In this document: piece by piece, positions 44,107 through 53,443 of the stretch
Position numbering within the stretch: the stretch's first letter is position 1
How the letters are laid out: the number at the start of each line of letters is the position of its first letter
NCBI GenBank assembly: GCA_027306915.1
Contig: DAHUYW010000002.1
Location: 250 to 64,249, forward strand
DNA from: Spirochaetales bacterium
GTDB taxonomy: Bacteria; Spirochaetota; Spirochaetia; DAHUYW01
Direction of reading: 5' to 3'
Length of the DNA stretch: 64,000 bases
Made by a program: the position numbers and the translations under genes
Notes under the pieces: generated by a model
Seen by the model: the letters and a program-made list of their open reading frames with translations, nothing else
What the model was told of the DNA's origin: nothing
Database searches by the model: none

Positions 44107-44274
44107 ATGACTCTGAAGCTGAATCCACGCGGGAACGGCGCCTGTCCCCTTTGCAGCAAGAGCGGCCACTGCCTTCTCCAGCGGCGGCTCACCGAGGCAA
44201 TCGCCGAAATTCACCCGTCCGAGCACATGGAAATCGTCATCTACTCCTGCGGCCAATTCAAGGAACAAGCGTAA
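44107..44274 (+). CDS. Small Cys-containing protein upstream of prfA
   Basis: A 55-residue frame too short for many gene finders. It reads 'MTLKLNPRGNGACPLCSKSG' then 'HCLLQRRLTEAIAEIHPSE' and 'HMEIVIYSCGQFKEQA'. A CPLC pair, a following His-Cys and a later Cys could bind one zinc ion. It has its own promoter (44072-44100) and ends three bases before the prfA ATG, so it is clearly in the operon. There is no ribosome site because the start is at the expected transcription start. I do not know its function; a role in translation or its regulation is only suggested by position. Confidence 0.7.
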   Translation: MTLKLNPRGNGACPLCSKSGHCLLQRRLTEAIAEIHPSEHMEIVIYSCGQFKEQA

Positions 44275-44277
44275 TCC

Positions 44278-45351
44278 ATGATCGACAAGCTCGATAGGAT
44301 CGCCGAGCGCTTTCGCGAGGTGGAGCAGCTTTTGTCCGACCCGGATGTCGTCAAGGACCTCGCTCGCTACCGGGAGCTCGCGCGCGAGCACGCCCAGCTT
44401 TCCGGCATCGTCGAGGAGTACCAGCGTTACCAGAAGGTCGACGAGGAGATCGCGGGCGCGCGCGCCATCGTCGAGGGCGAGCGCAACCCCGAGCTGCGCG
44501 AGATGGCCCGCGAGGAGCTTTCGGCGCTCAAAGAGCGTGAGGAGGCGATCACCGCCCGGCTGAAGGAGCTGCTCATCCCGCGCGATCCGCTCGACCTCAA
44601 GAACATCATCATGGAGATTCGCGCCGGAACCGGCGGCGATGAAGCCGCCCTCTTCGCCGCCGACCTCTACCGGATGTACTCGCGCTATGCCGAAGGCAAG
44701 GGCTGGAAGATCGAGATCATGTCGATGAGCCCGATCGAGCTCGGAGGCTTCAAGGAAATAGTCTTCTCGGTGAGCGGAAGCCACGTCTACGAAAATCTCC
44801 GCTACGAGAGCGGGGTCCATCGGGTGCAGCGCGTGCCGGAAACGGAAGGAGCCGGCCGGATTCACACCTCGGCAGTCACGGTGGCGGTCCTCCCCGAGAT
44901 CGAAGAGACCGAGATCGAGATCCGGTCCGAGGAGATCCGCGTTGATGTTTTCCGTTCCGGCGGGCCGGGGGGACAGAGCGTCAACACGACCGATTCGGCG
45001 GTCCGCATCACCCACCTTCCGAGCGGGCTCGTCGTGATGTGCCAGGACGAAAAGTCGCAGATCAAGAACCGCGCGAAGGCCATGCGGGTGCTGCGCGCGC
45101 GCCTCTTCGAGATGGAGGAGGCGAAGAAGCAGAAGGAGCGATCGGAGGCGCGCCGAAACCAGATCGGAACCGGCGACCGCTCAGAGCGCATCCGTACCTA
45201 CAACTTTCCGCAGAACCGCCTCACTGACCACCGCATCAACCTCACCCTCTACAAGCTCGACTCGGTGATCCAGGGCGACCTCGAGGAGCTTCTCGAAGCG
45301 CTCAAGATCCGGGGGCGCGAGCATGCTCTCGGCGCCACCAAAGCGACGTGA
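44278..45351 (+). CDS. prfA: Peptide chain release factor 1
   Basis: A 357-residue class I release factor that ends translation at UAA and UAG. The GGQ peptidyl-hydrolysis loop is at 231-233 in '[18 protein letters not shown]'. The stop-codon recognition region '[15 protein letters not shown]' is of RF1 type, with Pro187 and Thr189 forming a PxT motif (E in the middle). The length is normal. The ATG at 44278 follows the small gene's stop by three bases. Its stop overlaps the prmC GTG start (GTGA). Confidence 0.97.
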   Translation: MIDKLDRIAERFREVEQLLSDPDVVKDLARYRELAREHAQLSGIVEEYQRYQKVDEEIAGARAIVEGERNPELREMAREELSALKEREEAITARLKELLIPRDPLDLKNIIMEIRAGTGGDEAALFAADLYRMYSRYAEGKGWKIEIMSMSPIELGGFKEIVFSVSGSHVYENLRYESGVHRVQRVPETEGAGRIHTSAVTVAVLPEIEETEIEIRSEEIRVDVFRSGGPGGQSVNTTDSAVRITHLPSGLVVMCQDEKSQIKNRAKAMRVLRARLFEMEEAKKQKERSEARRNQIGTGDRSERIRTYNFPQNRLTDHRINLTLYKLDSVIQGDLEELLEALKIRGREHALGATKAT

Positions 45352-46307
45352 CCGTCCGCGCAGCGCTCCAAATGGGCGCCGCATCCCTCCGCGCCCGGTC
45401 CATCGACACCCCCTTCCTCGACGCGACGCTCCTGCTTGCCGAAGCGCTCGGCATGACGAAGGAGCGCCTCTTCGCCGCCTATTCCGACGAGATCGATCTC
45501 GCCCAGGCCGAGCGCTTTCGGAGGCTCCTCGACGAGCGCCTCTCCGGGCGGCCGGTTTCCTACATCCGCCGCCGCAAGGAATTTTACGGGCGGGAGTTCT
45601 ACGTCGACGAGCGGGTCCTCGTGCCGCGCCCGGATACCGAGATCCTGGTCGAGGCGGCGCTCAAGGTAATCGACGCCCGTGAGGGGAGTGCCGCACGGAC
45701 AAGCGCCGGCGGGCGCCGGGCCTCGGGCGCCGAAGCCGCCGTGGGCGATGGGCCGATTGAAGCCTCCGCGGGCGGCGGCCGGCCGATCAGGCGGGTGCAC
45801 GACGTTGGCACGGGAAGCGGCTGCATCGCGCTCACCCTCGCGCTCGAACGCCCCTTTCTCTCGGTGAGCGCGTCGGACCTTTCGCCCGGAGCCGAAGAGG
45901 TTTTCCGCATCAATGCGGCCCGCCTCAAGGTCGATCTCCCTTTCCACCGGAGCTCGTTGCTTGCCGGCCTTCCCAGCCCCTTCGACATGATAGTCTCTAA
46001 TCCGCCCTATCTCACCGACGCAGAGGTCGATGCGATGGTCGCCTCGGGCTGGCCGGAGCCGCCTGCGGCCCTGCGGGGCGGCGCAGAGGGGCTCGCTTGT
46101 ATTGAACAACTCATCCTTCAGAGTGTAGATTGTCTTGTACGCGATTCGTATCTTCTAGTCGAGTGCGCGCCGGAGCAGGCCGAGCGGGTTGCCGGGCTGC
46201 TTCTCGCGGCAGGGTACCGGAATGCGGAGGTGCTGCCGGATCTGGCCGACAGAGGGCGGGTCGTGGTCGGGAGGCTGCTCGCCTCAGGTGCGACCGAGCA
46301 GGCTTAG
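45348..46307 (+). CDS. prmC: Release factor glutamine methyltransferase
   Basis: PrmC (HemK) methylates the GGQ glutamine of release factors using S-adenosylmethionine. The N-terminal helical domain (1-85) has '[20 protein letters not shown]' and '[13 protein letters not shown]'. The SAM motif '[14 protein letters not shown]' begins at 153 and the catalytic 'NPPY' is at 218-221. A 38-residue Gly/Ala/Arg/Ser insert (111-148) separates the domains' linker from motif I. The GTG start overlaps prfA, its substrate gene. The next gene (relA) follows by three bases. Confidence 0.95.
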   Translation: MTVRAALQMGAASLRARSIDTPFLDATLLLAEALGMTKERLFAAYSDEIDLAQAERFRRLLDERLSGRPVSYIRRRKEFYGREFYVDERVLVPRPDTEILVEAALKVIDAREGSAARTSAGGRRASGAEAAVGDGPIEASAGGGRPIRRVHDVGTGSGCIALTLALERPFLSVSASDLSPGAEEVFRINAARLKVDLPFHRSSLLAGLPSPFDMIVSNPPYLTDAEVDAMVASGWPEPPAALRGGAEGLACIEQLILQSVDCLVRDSYLLVECAPEQAERVAGLLLAAGYRNAEVLPDLADRGRVVVGRLLASGATEQA

Positions 46308-46310
46308 GCG

Positions 46311-48428
46311 ATGATTGACACGGTTGCGAAGTTCAAGAAGCGGATAGGTCACTACACCGAGGAGGAGCGGCAGCGCATCCTCCAGGCGGCGGAATGGGCC
46401 GAGGAGCTTCATCGCGGGCAGCGGCGCGCGAGCGGCGAGCCCTACGTCATCCATCCCTTGAAGGTGGCCGAGATCCTGGTCGATCTCGAGATGGACGCCG
46501 AGACCATCGTCGCCGCACTGCTCCATGACATCCTCGAGGATACGACAATCTCCGCCGGGGAAATCCGCGATCGCTTTGGCAAGAACGTCGAGGCCCTCGT
46601 CGACGGGGTAACGAAGATCTCCATCATCAAAGCAAAGAGCAAGAGCGTGCAGGCTGCGGAGACTATTCGCAAGATGCTCTTTGCCATGACAAAAGATATC
46701 CGGGTCATCCTTATCAAGCTCGCCGACAAGCTCCATAACATGAGCACCCTCGAGTTCCTCCCCGCAGAAAAAGTGCGGGCAATAGCGACCGAGTGTCTCG
46801 ACATCTATGCCCCGCTCGCAGGAAGGCTCGGGATCTCCTGGCTGAAAGCGGAGCTGGAAGACCTCTCCCTCAAGGCCCTCCATCCCGACGTCTACCAGCA
46901 GATCAAGAGCACGGTGGCCCAGAAGAAGGCGACGCGGGCGGAGTACTTGAGCAAGGTTATCGGCGCCATCTACAAGCTTGCCAAGCAGGAGGGCTACGAG
47001 ATCGAGGTCACCACGCGGGCGAAGCACTTCTATTCCATCTACCGAAAGATGAAGCGGCGGCGGAAGAACATCGACGAGATCTTCGACCTGCTCGGCATCC
47101 GCATCCTCTGCAAGAGCGAGAACGACTGTTACGCGCTGCTCGGGCTGGTTCACAAGCTGTGGCCGCCCATCGAAGGCAGGTTCAAGGATTACATCGCCAT
47201 GCCCAAGGCGAACAAGTACCAGAGCCTCCACACCACGGTCATGTGCTACGGCGGCAACCTTATCGAGATTCAAATCCGAACGCACGAGATGCACCGGACG
47301 GCAGAGTACGGGATTGCAGCCCACTGGGCCTACAAAGAGGGCTTCTCCGAAGGGAAGCGGCCGCCCGAGCCGCGCGACCTTGCCATCATCACGAAGCTGA
47401 AGAGCTGGGACGGCATGAAGATCACCTCGAGCGAGTTCCTCGACGAGATAAAGCGCGAGCTCTTGAAGGACTCGATCTATGTCTTTACGCCGAAGGGAGA
47501 CGTAGTCGAGCTGCCGAAGGGCTCGACGCCCATCGACTTTGCCTACCACATTCATACCGAGGTCGGGCACCAGTGCTTCGCCGCAAAGGCGGACGGAAGC
47601 ATCATCCCGCTGACTCAGGAGCTCAAGAACACCCAGGTCATCGAGATCATCACCTCGGTCAAGGCGACGCCCCACCTAAACTGGTTGCGCTTTGTACGCA
47701 CCGCGAGCGCCCGCTCCAAGATTCGCCACTGGCTGAACCAGCACGACGACTCGATAATCCTCGACAAGAGCATCGTGGTAAAGAAGCGCCCGGCGGGAGG
47801 ACACCCCGTTCCCGGCAAGGCGGCAGCGGCGCAGGCGGGGCAACACACTGCCGAGGCGGCTCCTCACTCGGGCGCACTCCACGGCGGCCCGACACCCTCT
47901 CCGCGCTCGGTCCCTCGGCCGGCGACCCCTACCGGCGAGATCATCACCAAGATCATCGATCGGAACAAGGTCGCCTTCAAGATCGGCAACGAGAAGAACC
48001 TGATGGTCCGCATCGCCAACTGCTGCAATCCGGCGAGCGGCGACGACATCGTCGGCTACGTTTCACGCGGCAGAGGCATCATCGTCCACAAGCGGCGCTG
48101 CCCCAATATCGAGCATATCCCGGACATTAAGGACCGCATGATCGAGGTCGAGTGGGAGGCGGTCTCCCCGCGCGCGACGCGCCGCTTCCGGGTCACCGCC
48201 CGCATGACCTCCGACCTCTTCTCCGAAATCGAGGGCGCGGTGCGAAAGTACAAGGGTCACCTCATCGAGGGCAAGCTTGAGGAGGATGACCGGGGCAACC
48301 TCTCCGGCGCCTTCACCATGGAGCTCGAGACCAAGGATGACTTCAAAAAGGTGATGAAGAGCATCCGCACCATCCCGTCGGTAGTCAACATCCAGACCAC
48401 CGGGGCACAGGATCCGGCAAGCGCCTGA
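46311..48428 (+). CDS. relA: Bifunctional (p)ppGpp synthetase/hydrolase
   Basis: A 705-residue Rel protein making and degrading the alarmone (p)ppGpp. The HD hydrolase domain is intact ('YVIHPLKVAEI', 'LLHDILEDT' at 71-79). The synthetase domain has 'KHFYSIYRKMKRRRKNIDEI', 'RFKDYIAMPKANKYQSLHTT' and 'IEIQIRTHEMHRTAEYGIAA'. TGS (~385-450), a zinc-type 'CCNP' (571-574) region and a C-terminal ACT domain follow. A Pro/Ala/Gly/His-rich insert lies at ~494-543. The basic RKN motif and intact HD residues support both activities. It is the last gene of the prfA cluster. Confidence 0.95.
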   Translation: MIDTVAKFKKRIGHYTEEERQRILQAAEWAEELHRGQRRASGEPYVIHPLKVAEILVDLEMDAETIVAALLHDILEDTTISAGEIRDRFGKNVEALVDGVTKISIIKAKSKSVQAAETIRKMLFAMTKDIRVILIKLADKLHNMSTLEFLPAEKVRAIATECLDIYAPLAGRLGISWLKAELEDLSLKALHPDVYQQIKSTVAQKKATRAEYLSKVIGAIYKLAKQEGYEIEVTTRAKHFYSIYRKMKRRRKNIDEIFDLLGIRILCKSENDCYALLGLVHKLWPPIEGRFKDYIAMPKANKYQSLHTTVMCYGGNLIEIQIRTHEMHRTAEYGIAAHWAYKEGFSEGKRPPEPRDLAIITKLKSWDGMKITSSEFLDEIKRELLKDSIYVFTPKGDVVELPKGSTPIDFAYHIHTEVGHQCFAAKADGSIIPLTQELKNTQVIEIITSVKATPHLNWLRFVRTASARSKIRHWLNQHDDSIILDKSIVVKKRPAGGHPVPGKAAAAQAGQHTAEAAPHSGALHGGPTPSPRSVPRPATPTGEIITKIIDRNKVAFKIGNEKNLMVRIANCCNPASGDDIVGYVSRGRGIIVHKRRCPNIEHIPDIKDRMIEVEWEAVSPRATRRFRVTARMTSDLFSEIEGAVRKYKGHLIEGKLEEDDRGNLSGAFTMELETKDDFKKVMKSIRTIPSVVNIQTTGAQDPASA

Positions 48429-48513
48429 GGCGAGGCGGCGGCCGAGCGCGGAGGGTTACGCTCACGCGGCCCGCCGAGGAAGTCCGGGCAATAGATGGAC
48501 GGGTTGGCTGTGA

Positions 48514-48542
48514 TTGCGAACCCGGCCCTCTCGGTGTATAGT
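48514..48542 (+). promoter_or_regulatory. Promoter of the first Wzi-like gene
   Basis: TTGCGA (48514-48519), 17 bases and TATAGT (48537-48542). The ATG follows at 48576, leaving a leader of about 27 bases. Confidence 0.6.
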
Positions 48543-48575
48543 TCTCTTTCGGTGATTTTGGAATGCGGAGCCGCC

Positions 48576-50297
48576 ATGAAGAAGATCCGGGCTCTCCTTG
48601 TCCTCCTCATGCTGCTGCAGACGGGGTCCCTTCTCTTCGCGGAAAACGACCAGAAGATCCTTCGTTTGGACAGCGACGTCTATTCCGCGCTGACAGCGCT
48701 CTACCTCGAACAGGGGCTCGCCCCGCCCTCCACCTCCGGCCCCTATTCGGTCGCCGAGCTTCGCGAGTATCTTGCCGGCGTCAATCGAGCGATCCTCTCT
48801 CCTGCCGGACTGCGGGCCTACGCGTACGTCGAGACCTTCCTCACGCACCGGGTACGGGCGAGCGACGACAGCGGGAACTTCCAGTTCAACACCGATCCGA
48901 CCGTGACGATAGCGGGGTACGCCCAGACCAACCCCAACGCGGCCCCAAGCCAGGAGCCGCAGTGGCTCGAGCGTCCACCCCTGGTGCGGGTCCCCCTCGA
49001 GGTGTGGCTTTTCAAGGGCTTCTACGCCGACCTCGAGCCGGAGATCCTCATCGACCGCTTCGAGGCGCAGCCCCCAGCCGGGGGAGGCGCAACCGGTTAC
49101 TCCTTCAATCCCACGAATGTCCCCTTGAGCCTGGCGCAGGTCGACTTCAACATCCCCTACCGCGCCTTCATGTCGCTTGGGGGCCCGCACTGGAACGTCG
49201 ATCTCGGGCGCTTCAGGCTTTCATGGGGAAACGGGGTTTTCGGCAACCTTATGCTCGCCCCGAACTCCGACTTCTACGATAACGTTCGCTTCTCGACGTT
49301 CTGGAAGAACTTCAAGTATACGGCGGTCTACATCAGCCTGCCGCCCTACTGGCCGGGGTTCACGCCCCCCTATCCGACCACTCTCCCAAGCGGATGGGCG
49401 TCGGACCAGGCGACTACGAGCGGCATTCCCGAACCGTACAAAGCCTTCCTCGGCCATCGTCTTGAGTTTCGCATCGGCGAGCGGGTGACCACGGCCATCT
49501 CGGAGGCGGTTGTGTACGGCGGAGCCTATCCGAGCCTCACCGACCTGAATCCTCTGATGATCTGGCACAACCTGTTCGTTCCCTGGAAGGCGAAATCGCT
49601 TGCGACGGCCGAGCTCACGGTGAACCCCTTCAAGTGGCTTGAGCTCTACGGGCAGCTCGCGGTCTTCAACTTCCGCAACTTCGAGTACAGCGAGTACGCG
49701 AGCGCGACGACCATTCCCAACGCCCTCGGATACTTCGGCGGGGCCAAAGGCTCCTTCCCGCTCGGCCAAGGCTACCTCACGGCGGCCTTCCAGTGGACGA
49801 AGACCGATCCCTGGCTCTACATCGGCGGGAACGACAGCAGCGGAAACAATGTCTACAACCAGCCCTGGCTCTCCTACACGATGGACGAGTACTACACCTC
49901 GAACGTCTTGGGCACCAAGGCCCTGGTGGAGTGGCCGCTCGGCTGGCAGTACGGCCCCGATACCATCGTGTGGAACGCCGCCGTAGCCTACCAGGTGTAC
50001 GGGAAATACACGGCGGGCGCGGAGCTTCGCATCGAGCAGCAGGGAATCAACACCATCAATTCGCCCTTTTCGCTCGGGCCGCCTGCGACCGGGATGATCG
50101 CGGTCCAGGACACCCCCTTCCCGATCGACACCCAGGTCGTCCACCTCTTCGGTTCGTGGCGCGTGGGCCGACTTCTTGCCTCGGATTGGACCGTGGGAGG
50201 TGATATATTCCTCGTCAACGTGCAGAACATCAGCCATGTTTCGGGCGACAAGAGCTTCAACGTCCAGTTCATCGGCTCGCTCTCGCTCAAGTACTAG
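48576..50297 (+). CDS. Outer-membrane beta-barrel, capsule-assembly Wzi-like (first of a tandem pair)
   Basis: A 573-residue protein with a signal peptide (~1-22). A small helical N-terminal region ('SDVYSALTALYLEQGLAPPS') is followed by a beta-barrel. The barrel motif 'GPHWNVDLGRFRLSWGNGVFGNLMLAP' resembles the Wzi family, and alternating strands run to 'IGSLSLKY' at the end. Wzi-type proteins bind surface polysaccharide. The ATG at 48576 was selected because the signal peptide starts there. No capsule genes are nearby, so the precise cargo is unknown. A homologous gene follows in eight bases. Confidence 0.78.
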   Translation: MKKIRALLVLLMLLQTGSLLFAENDQKILRLDSDVYSALTALYLEQGLAPPSTSGPYSVAELREYLAGVNRAILSPAGLRAYAYVETFLTHRVRASDDSGNFQFNTDPTVTIAGYAQTNPNAAPSQEPQWLERPPLVRVPLEVWLFKGFYADLEPEILIDRFEAQPPAGGGATGYSFNPTNVPLSLAQVDFNIPYRAFMSLGGPHWNVDLGRFRLSWGNGVFGNLMLAPNSDFYDNVRFSTFWKNFKYTAVYISLPPYWPGFTPPYPTTLPSGWASDQATTSGIPEPYKAFLGHRLEFRIGERVTTAISEAVVYGGAYPSLTDLNPLMIWHNLFVPWKAKSLATAELTVNPFKWLELYGQLAVFNFRNFEYSEYASATTIPNALGYFGGAKGSFPLGQGYLTAAFQWTKTDPWLYIGGNDSSGNNVYNQPWLSYTMDEYYTSNVLGTKALVEWPLGWQYGPDTIVWNAAVAYQVYGKYTAGAELRIEQQGINTINSPFSLGPPATGMIAVQDTPFPIDTQVVHLFGSWRVGRLLASDWTVGGDIFLVNVQNISHVSGDKSFNVQFIGSLSLKY

Positions 50298-50305
50298 GAG
50301 TCCCC

Positions 50306-51958
50306 ATGAAAAAACGCCTGCTGTTCCTCGGTGCCTTCACCGCTTTCCTTGCGCTTGGATCCGCCTTCGCCCAGACGACGGTCGACCTCACAGACCGGCT
50401 CTATACCGATCTCGAGCTCTGGCAGGGGCAGGGCCTCATCGACAGACTCCCTCCGCTTCGCCCTTACCCGATCCAGCTCGTGAAGAAGCTCCTCGCCGAG
50501 GTTGCCTCGCACGGCAGCGCCGCCGACCGCCGCGCTGCGGAGGGCTACCTCGCCCACATGGACAAGCTCATCGATGCGACCATTGAGCCCAGCGCCCTCG
50601 TACGCGCGGCGGTCGGCGGCGGAACGACGCAGCACTTCGAGCAGCTCGGCCTCATCGGCACGCTCCAGGGCACGGTCAGCCCCGCGGTGACCTACTCGGC
50701 GGAGCTCGGCGCCTACGCGATGAACGGGCCTGCAGGCTCCCTTCTTCCGCTCTACCAGCGCCCCCTGGAGGATATCGTCTACGACACGGCAGTGGCGCCG
50801 CTTGGGGCAAGCGGCCTCACCCCACGGATCAGTCTCGAAAGCCAGACCGCCTTCGGCATCAGCTCCACCTACTTCCAGACCGGGGTCATGCGCGACTCCT
50901 TCGGACCCTTCTTCGGCGACAGCATTGTCTTGAGCCCGACCGCCCCCCAATCGGGCAATCTCTCCTTCACCTGGCAGGAGGGGCTCTTCACCTACACCTC
51001 CCTGCTCCTCGACATCTCGGCGACGCCCGATTCCGGCGCCGGCGGCATCAGCCCGAACAAGTTCCTCGCGCTCCATTCGCTTGAGTTCTATCCCACCTCG
51101 TGGCTCACCCTGGGAATCTACGAATCGGTGGTCTGGGGCGGGCGCTTCGAGCCGCTCTACCTCCTGCCCATTCCGGTGGTCCTGTTCTACACGCAAGGGA
51201 TGGCAGGCTTCCCCGACAACTCTTTCATCGGCCTCTCGGGCGGAGTGAAGCTCCCGGCTTCCCTGCGGGCGAACGCTATGCTCTACGTGGATGATGCGAG
51301 CTTCAACGACCTCATCAAGCTCCACTTGAATACGATGCTGGTGGTGGCGGGCCAGGGCGGCCTCTCCTGGACCCCGGACCTACCCCTCCTGAAGCGCCTC
51401 GCCGTCAACTATACCCTGGTGACCCCCTACACCTACTCGCACCAGGACCAGAGCGGCGACAACTACGCGAGCAGCTCTCCCAACTTCGAGAACTACACGA
51501 ACGCGGGGCAGAACATGGCCACCTCGCTCGAGCCGGACTCCGACCGCATCGAGGTCGACGCTCTGCTGCGCCCGCTCTCCTTCACCGACATCACCCTCTT
51601 CGGACGCTTCATCCGCCACGGGAACGGCTCCTACGGCATTCCGGGAATCAATAATCCAACCGGCACCATCTTCGACGACGGCTACGCCGGTGGAAGCGCG
51701 ACCTTCGCCCCAGGCTACAACCTGCCGGCGGGCATGCTCTATACCCGGTTTCTGACCCAGCCCGTGCTTGAACAGACCATCCAGGCGGGCTTCGACGCAA
51801 AGCTCTACCTCGACACCCCGATAGGGCGGGTCGATGCCGAGATCGCCTACACCTTCGAGTACGTCATGAATGTGGTCGATACCGCGAGCGGAAATCCCCA
51901 AGCTGGCGTGAACGCGACGAACAACTACGTGACCGTGGGCGCAGGAATCAGCTTCTGA
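50306..51958 (+). CDS. Outer-membrane beta-barrel, paralogue of the preceding gene
   Basis: A 550-residue exported protein with signal peptide ('LGSAFA' cleavage). Its layout matches the previous gene: a short helical head ('DRLYTDLELWQGQGLIDRLP', 'YPIQLVKKLLAEVASHGSAA') and a long barrel ending in 'NYVTVGAGISF' with terminal Phe. The 'FGPFFGDSIVLSPTAPQSGN' and 'YESVVWGGRFEPLYLLP' segments are Wzi-like barrel strands. The GGAG site sits six bases before the ATG. The two genes look like an ancient duplication. Function inferred only at the level of an outer-membrane protein. Confidence 0.78.
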   Translation: MKKRLLFLGAFTAFLALGSAFAQTTVDLTDRLYTDLELWQGQGLIDRLPPLRPYPIQLVKKLLAEVASHGSAADRRAAEGYLAHMDKLIDATIEPSALVRAAVGGGTTQHFEQLGLIGTLQGTVSPAVTYSAELGAYAMNGPAGSLLPLYQRPLEDIVYDTAVAPLGASGLTPRISLESQTAFGISSTYFQTGVMRDSFGPFFGDSIVLSPTAPQSGNLSFTWQEGLFTYTSLLLDISATPDSGAGGISPNKFLALHSLEFYPTSWLTLGIYESVVWGGRFEPLYLLPIPVVLFYTQGMAGFPDNSFIGLSGGVKLPASLRANAMLYVDDASFNDLIKLHLNTMLVVAGQGGLSWTPDLPLLKRLAVNYTLVTPYTYSHQDQSGDNYASSSPNFENYTNAGQNMATSLEPDSDRIEVDALLRPLSFTDITLFGRFIRHGNGSYGIPGINNPTGTIFDDGYAGGSATFAPGYNLPAGMLYTRFLTQPVLEQTIQAGFDAKLYLDTPIGRVDAEIAYTFEYVMNVVDTASGNPQAGVNATNNYVTVGAGISF

Positions 51959-52007
51959 AGGGCGGGGTGTCGTAGATACCCGGCGAAGAGCGGAAGGCGG
52001 GCGGCGG

Positions 52008-53306
52008 CTACGCCTTGCGGCGCCGCAGGTAGGCGTCGTAGCCCAGGCGGGCCGCCAGGAAGGCGAAGAGCTGCCGGACAAGATCGGGGCGCCCTTCGGG
52101 AGTAAGGTAGACGAAATCCCGCAGGCGAGCCGGGACGGGCGCCGGCGCGATAGCCTTCCGCGGAGGCTGGAAGCCGAGAATGAACTCCACGACCTCCCGC
52201 GTTCCATTGCGAAGAGCGAGCGCGGCGATCCGCTTGCGGTAGGCATCGTACACCGACGGATCGCTCACGAGCGCGCGAATGTGCTCCACTATTCTCCGCG
52301 AGTCCTCGATGTAGAAGCCGAGACGCTCCTTCTTGACGAACTCGACGTTTCCCTTCTCTTGCCCGTAGATGTACTGGGAGACGATGAGGGGTTTGTCGAG
52401 GATCAGGGCCTCCATGATGGTTGCCGGCCCGCCCTTGGAGACAACGACGTCGGCGATGTTCATGAGCTCGAACATGAAGTCCACGAAGCCGTAGATATGG
52501 ACCAAACGTCCGGGATGGCGATGTGCGATCCTCTCGATGCGCCGCCGCATCCCCTCGTCTTTGCCGCAAACCACCGCAATCTCGACGTCCAGGTCCGAGG
52601 AGAGGAGCGCCTCCGCATGGCGCTCGCCGTGCGGAAGGCCCTCGCCTCCTCCCGCAAGCAACACCACCTTGCTGTCGGGCAAAAAGCCGAGCCGTCGCCT
52701 GGCCGCAGCAACCGCACTGCGACTCATGGGGCGGTCATACTCCTCCTTCAGAATCACCGGAAAGTGACAAACCTGGGCGGCAGGAAGCCCGAATTGGCAG
52801 GTCGCGGTTTTCACGAGCCGATCTGAAAAGACGACGACCGGTCCCCCGGTGCGCTTGAACCAGAACTCCGGCGCCGTGAAGGGGTCGAGGACGACAGTGA
52901 TCATCGCGGGATTCCGTCCGAGCCGCTTGACGGCGTAGAGGGTTGGCGCAATGAGCAGGCAATGGAGAAAGACAATCCTTGTCGCATTGTGGGTCTCGAT
53001 CGCCTCCGCAATATTCTTTTGGAAGAGGAGGGTCATTATGACGTTCCAGATCGCCCGAATGTGCCTGAATCGCGTGATCTCCATCGAGCCGACCCAAAGC
53101 GACCTGAAGCGGTGCGAAACAAGACGGTAGCCCGTCTCAAAGAGAGTGCTCCAGAAGAGACTCCTCGGAGGCATGGCGTCGAGCGCCGTCACCTCCACCT
53201 CTTCAGGCGTATAGCTTGCTCTGATTCTTCGCTCGATGGCCCTTGCGGCAGCGATGTGTCCGCCGCCAGCCCTGAGATACAGTAGGAGAACTCGCTCTTG
53301 CGCCAA
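52008..53306 (-). CDS. Family 28 glycosyltransferase (MGDG-synthase/MurG-like)
   Basis: A 432-residue GT-B glycosyltransferase close to monogalactosyldiacylglycerol synthases and processive diacylglycerol glucosyltransferases. N-domain: 'VLLLYLRAGGGHIAAARAIE' with the Gly-rich loop. C-domain: 'LLAGGGEGLPHGERHAEALL', 'VHIYGFVDFMFELMNIADVV' and 'VSKGGPATIMEALILDKPLI', where the last is the nucleotide-sugar site. It probably makes membrane glycolipids. The TTG at 53306 has a GAGGAAAAGG site upstream. The longer frame to 53384 would begin inside the promoter -35 box and is rejected. Confidence 0.87.
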   Translation of the reverse strand: MAQERVLLLYLRAGGGHIAAARAIERRIRASYTPEEVEVTALDAMPPRSLFWSTLFETGYRLVSHRFRSLWVGSMEITRFRHIRAIWNVIMTLLFQKNIAEAIETHNATRIVFLHCLLIAPTLYAVKRLGRNPAMITVVLDPFTAPEFWFKRTGGPVVVFSDRLVKTATCQFGLPAAQVCHFPVILKEEYDRPMSRSAVAAARRRLGFLPDSKVVLLAGGGEGLPHGERHAEALLSSDLDVEIAVVCGKDEGMRRRIERIAHRHPGRLVHIYGFVDFMFELMNIADVVVSKGGPATIMEALILDKPLIVSQYIYGQEKGNVEFVKKERLGFYIEDSRRIVEHIRALVSDPSVYDAYRKRIAALALRNGTREVVEFILGFQPPRKAIAPAPVPARLRDFVYLTPEGRPDLVRQLFAFLAARLGYDAYLRRRKA

Positions 53307-53355
53307 AAAAACCTTTTCCTCTGGAGAGACGTGACATTCTGAGAAGCAACAGTTA

Positions 53356-53384
53356 ACTATACGGTCATAGCAGGTTACCGTCAA
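53356..53384 (-). promoter_or_regulatory. Promoter of the GT28 gene
   Basis: On the minus strand TTGACG (53379-53384) and TATAGT (53356-53361) are 17 bases apart, giving a start near 53349. This decides against the long open frame beginning at 53384 and supports the TTG at 53306. Confidence 0.78.
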
Positions 53385-53391
53385 GCTTTTG

Positions 53392-53420
53392 TTGACAAGC
53401 CGACCAGGCCTCCGTAAGTT
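53392..53420 (+). promoter_or_regulatory. Promoter of the AmrS-type gene
   Basis: TTGACA (53392-53397), 17 bases and TAAGTT (53415-53420), back to back with the divergent GT28 promoter. A GGGGAG ribosome site follows near 53431. Confidence 0.68.
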
Positions 53421-53443
53421 ATCAACACTGGGGAGTCTCTTCG

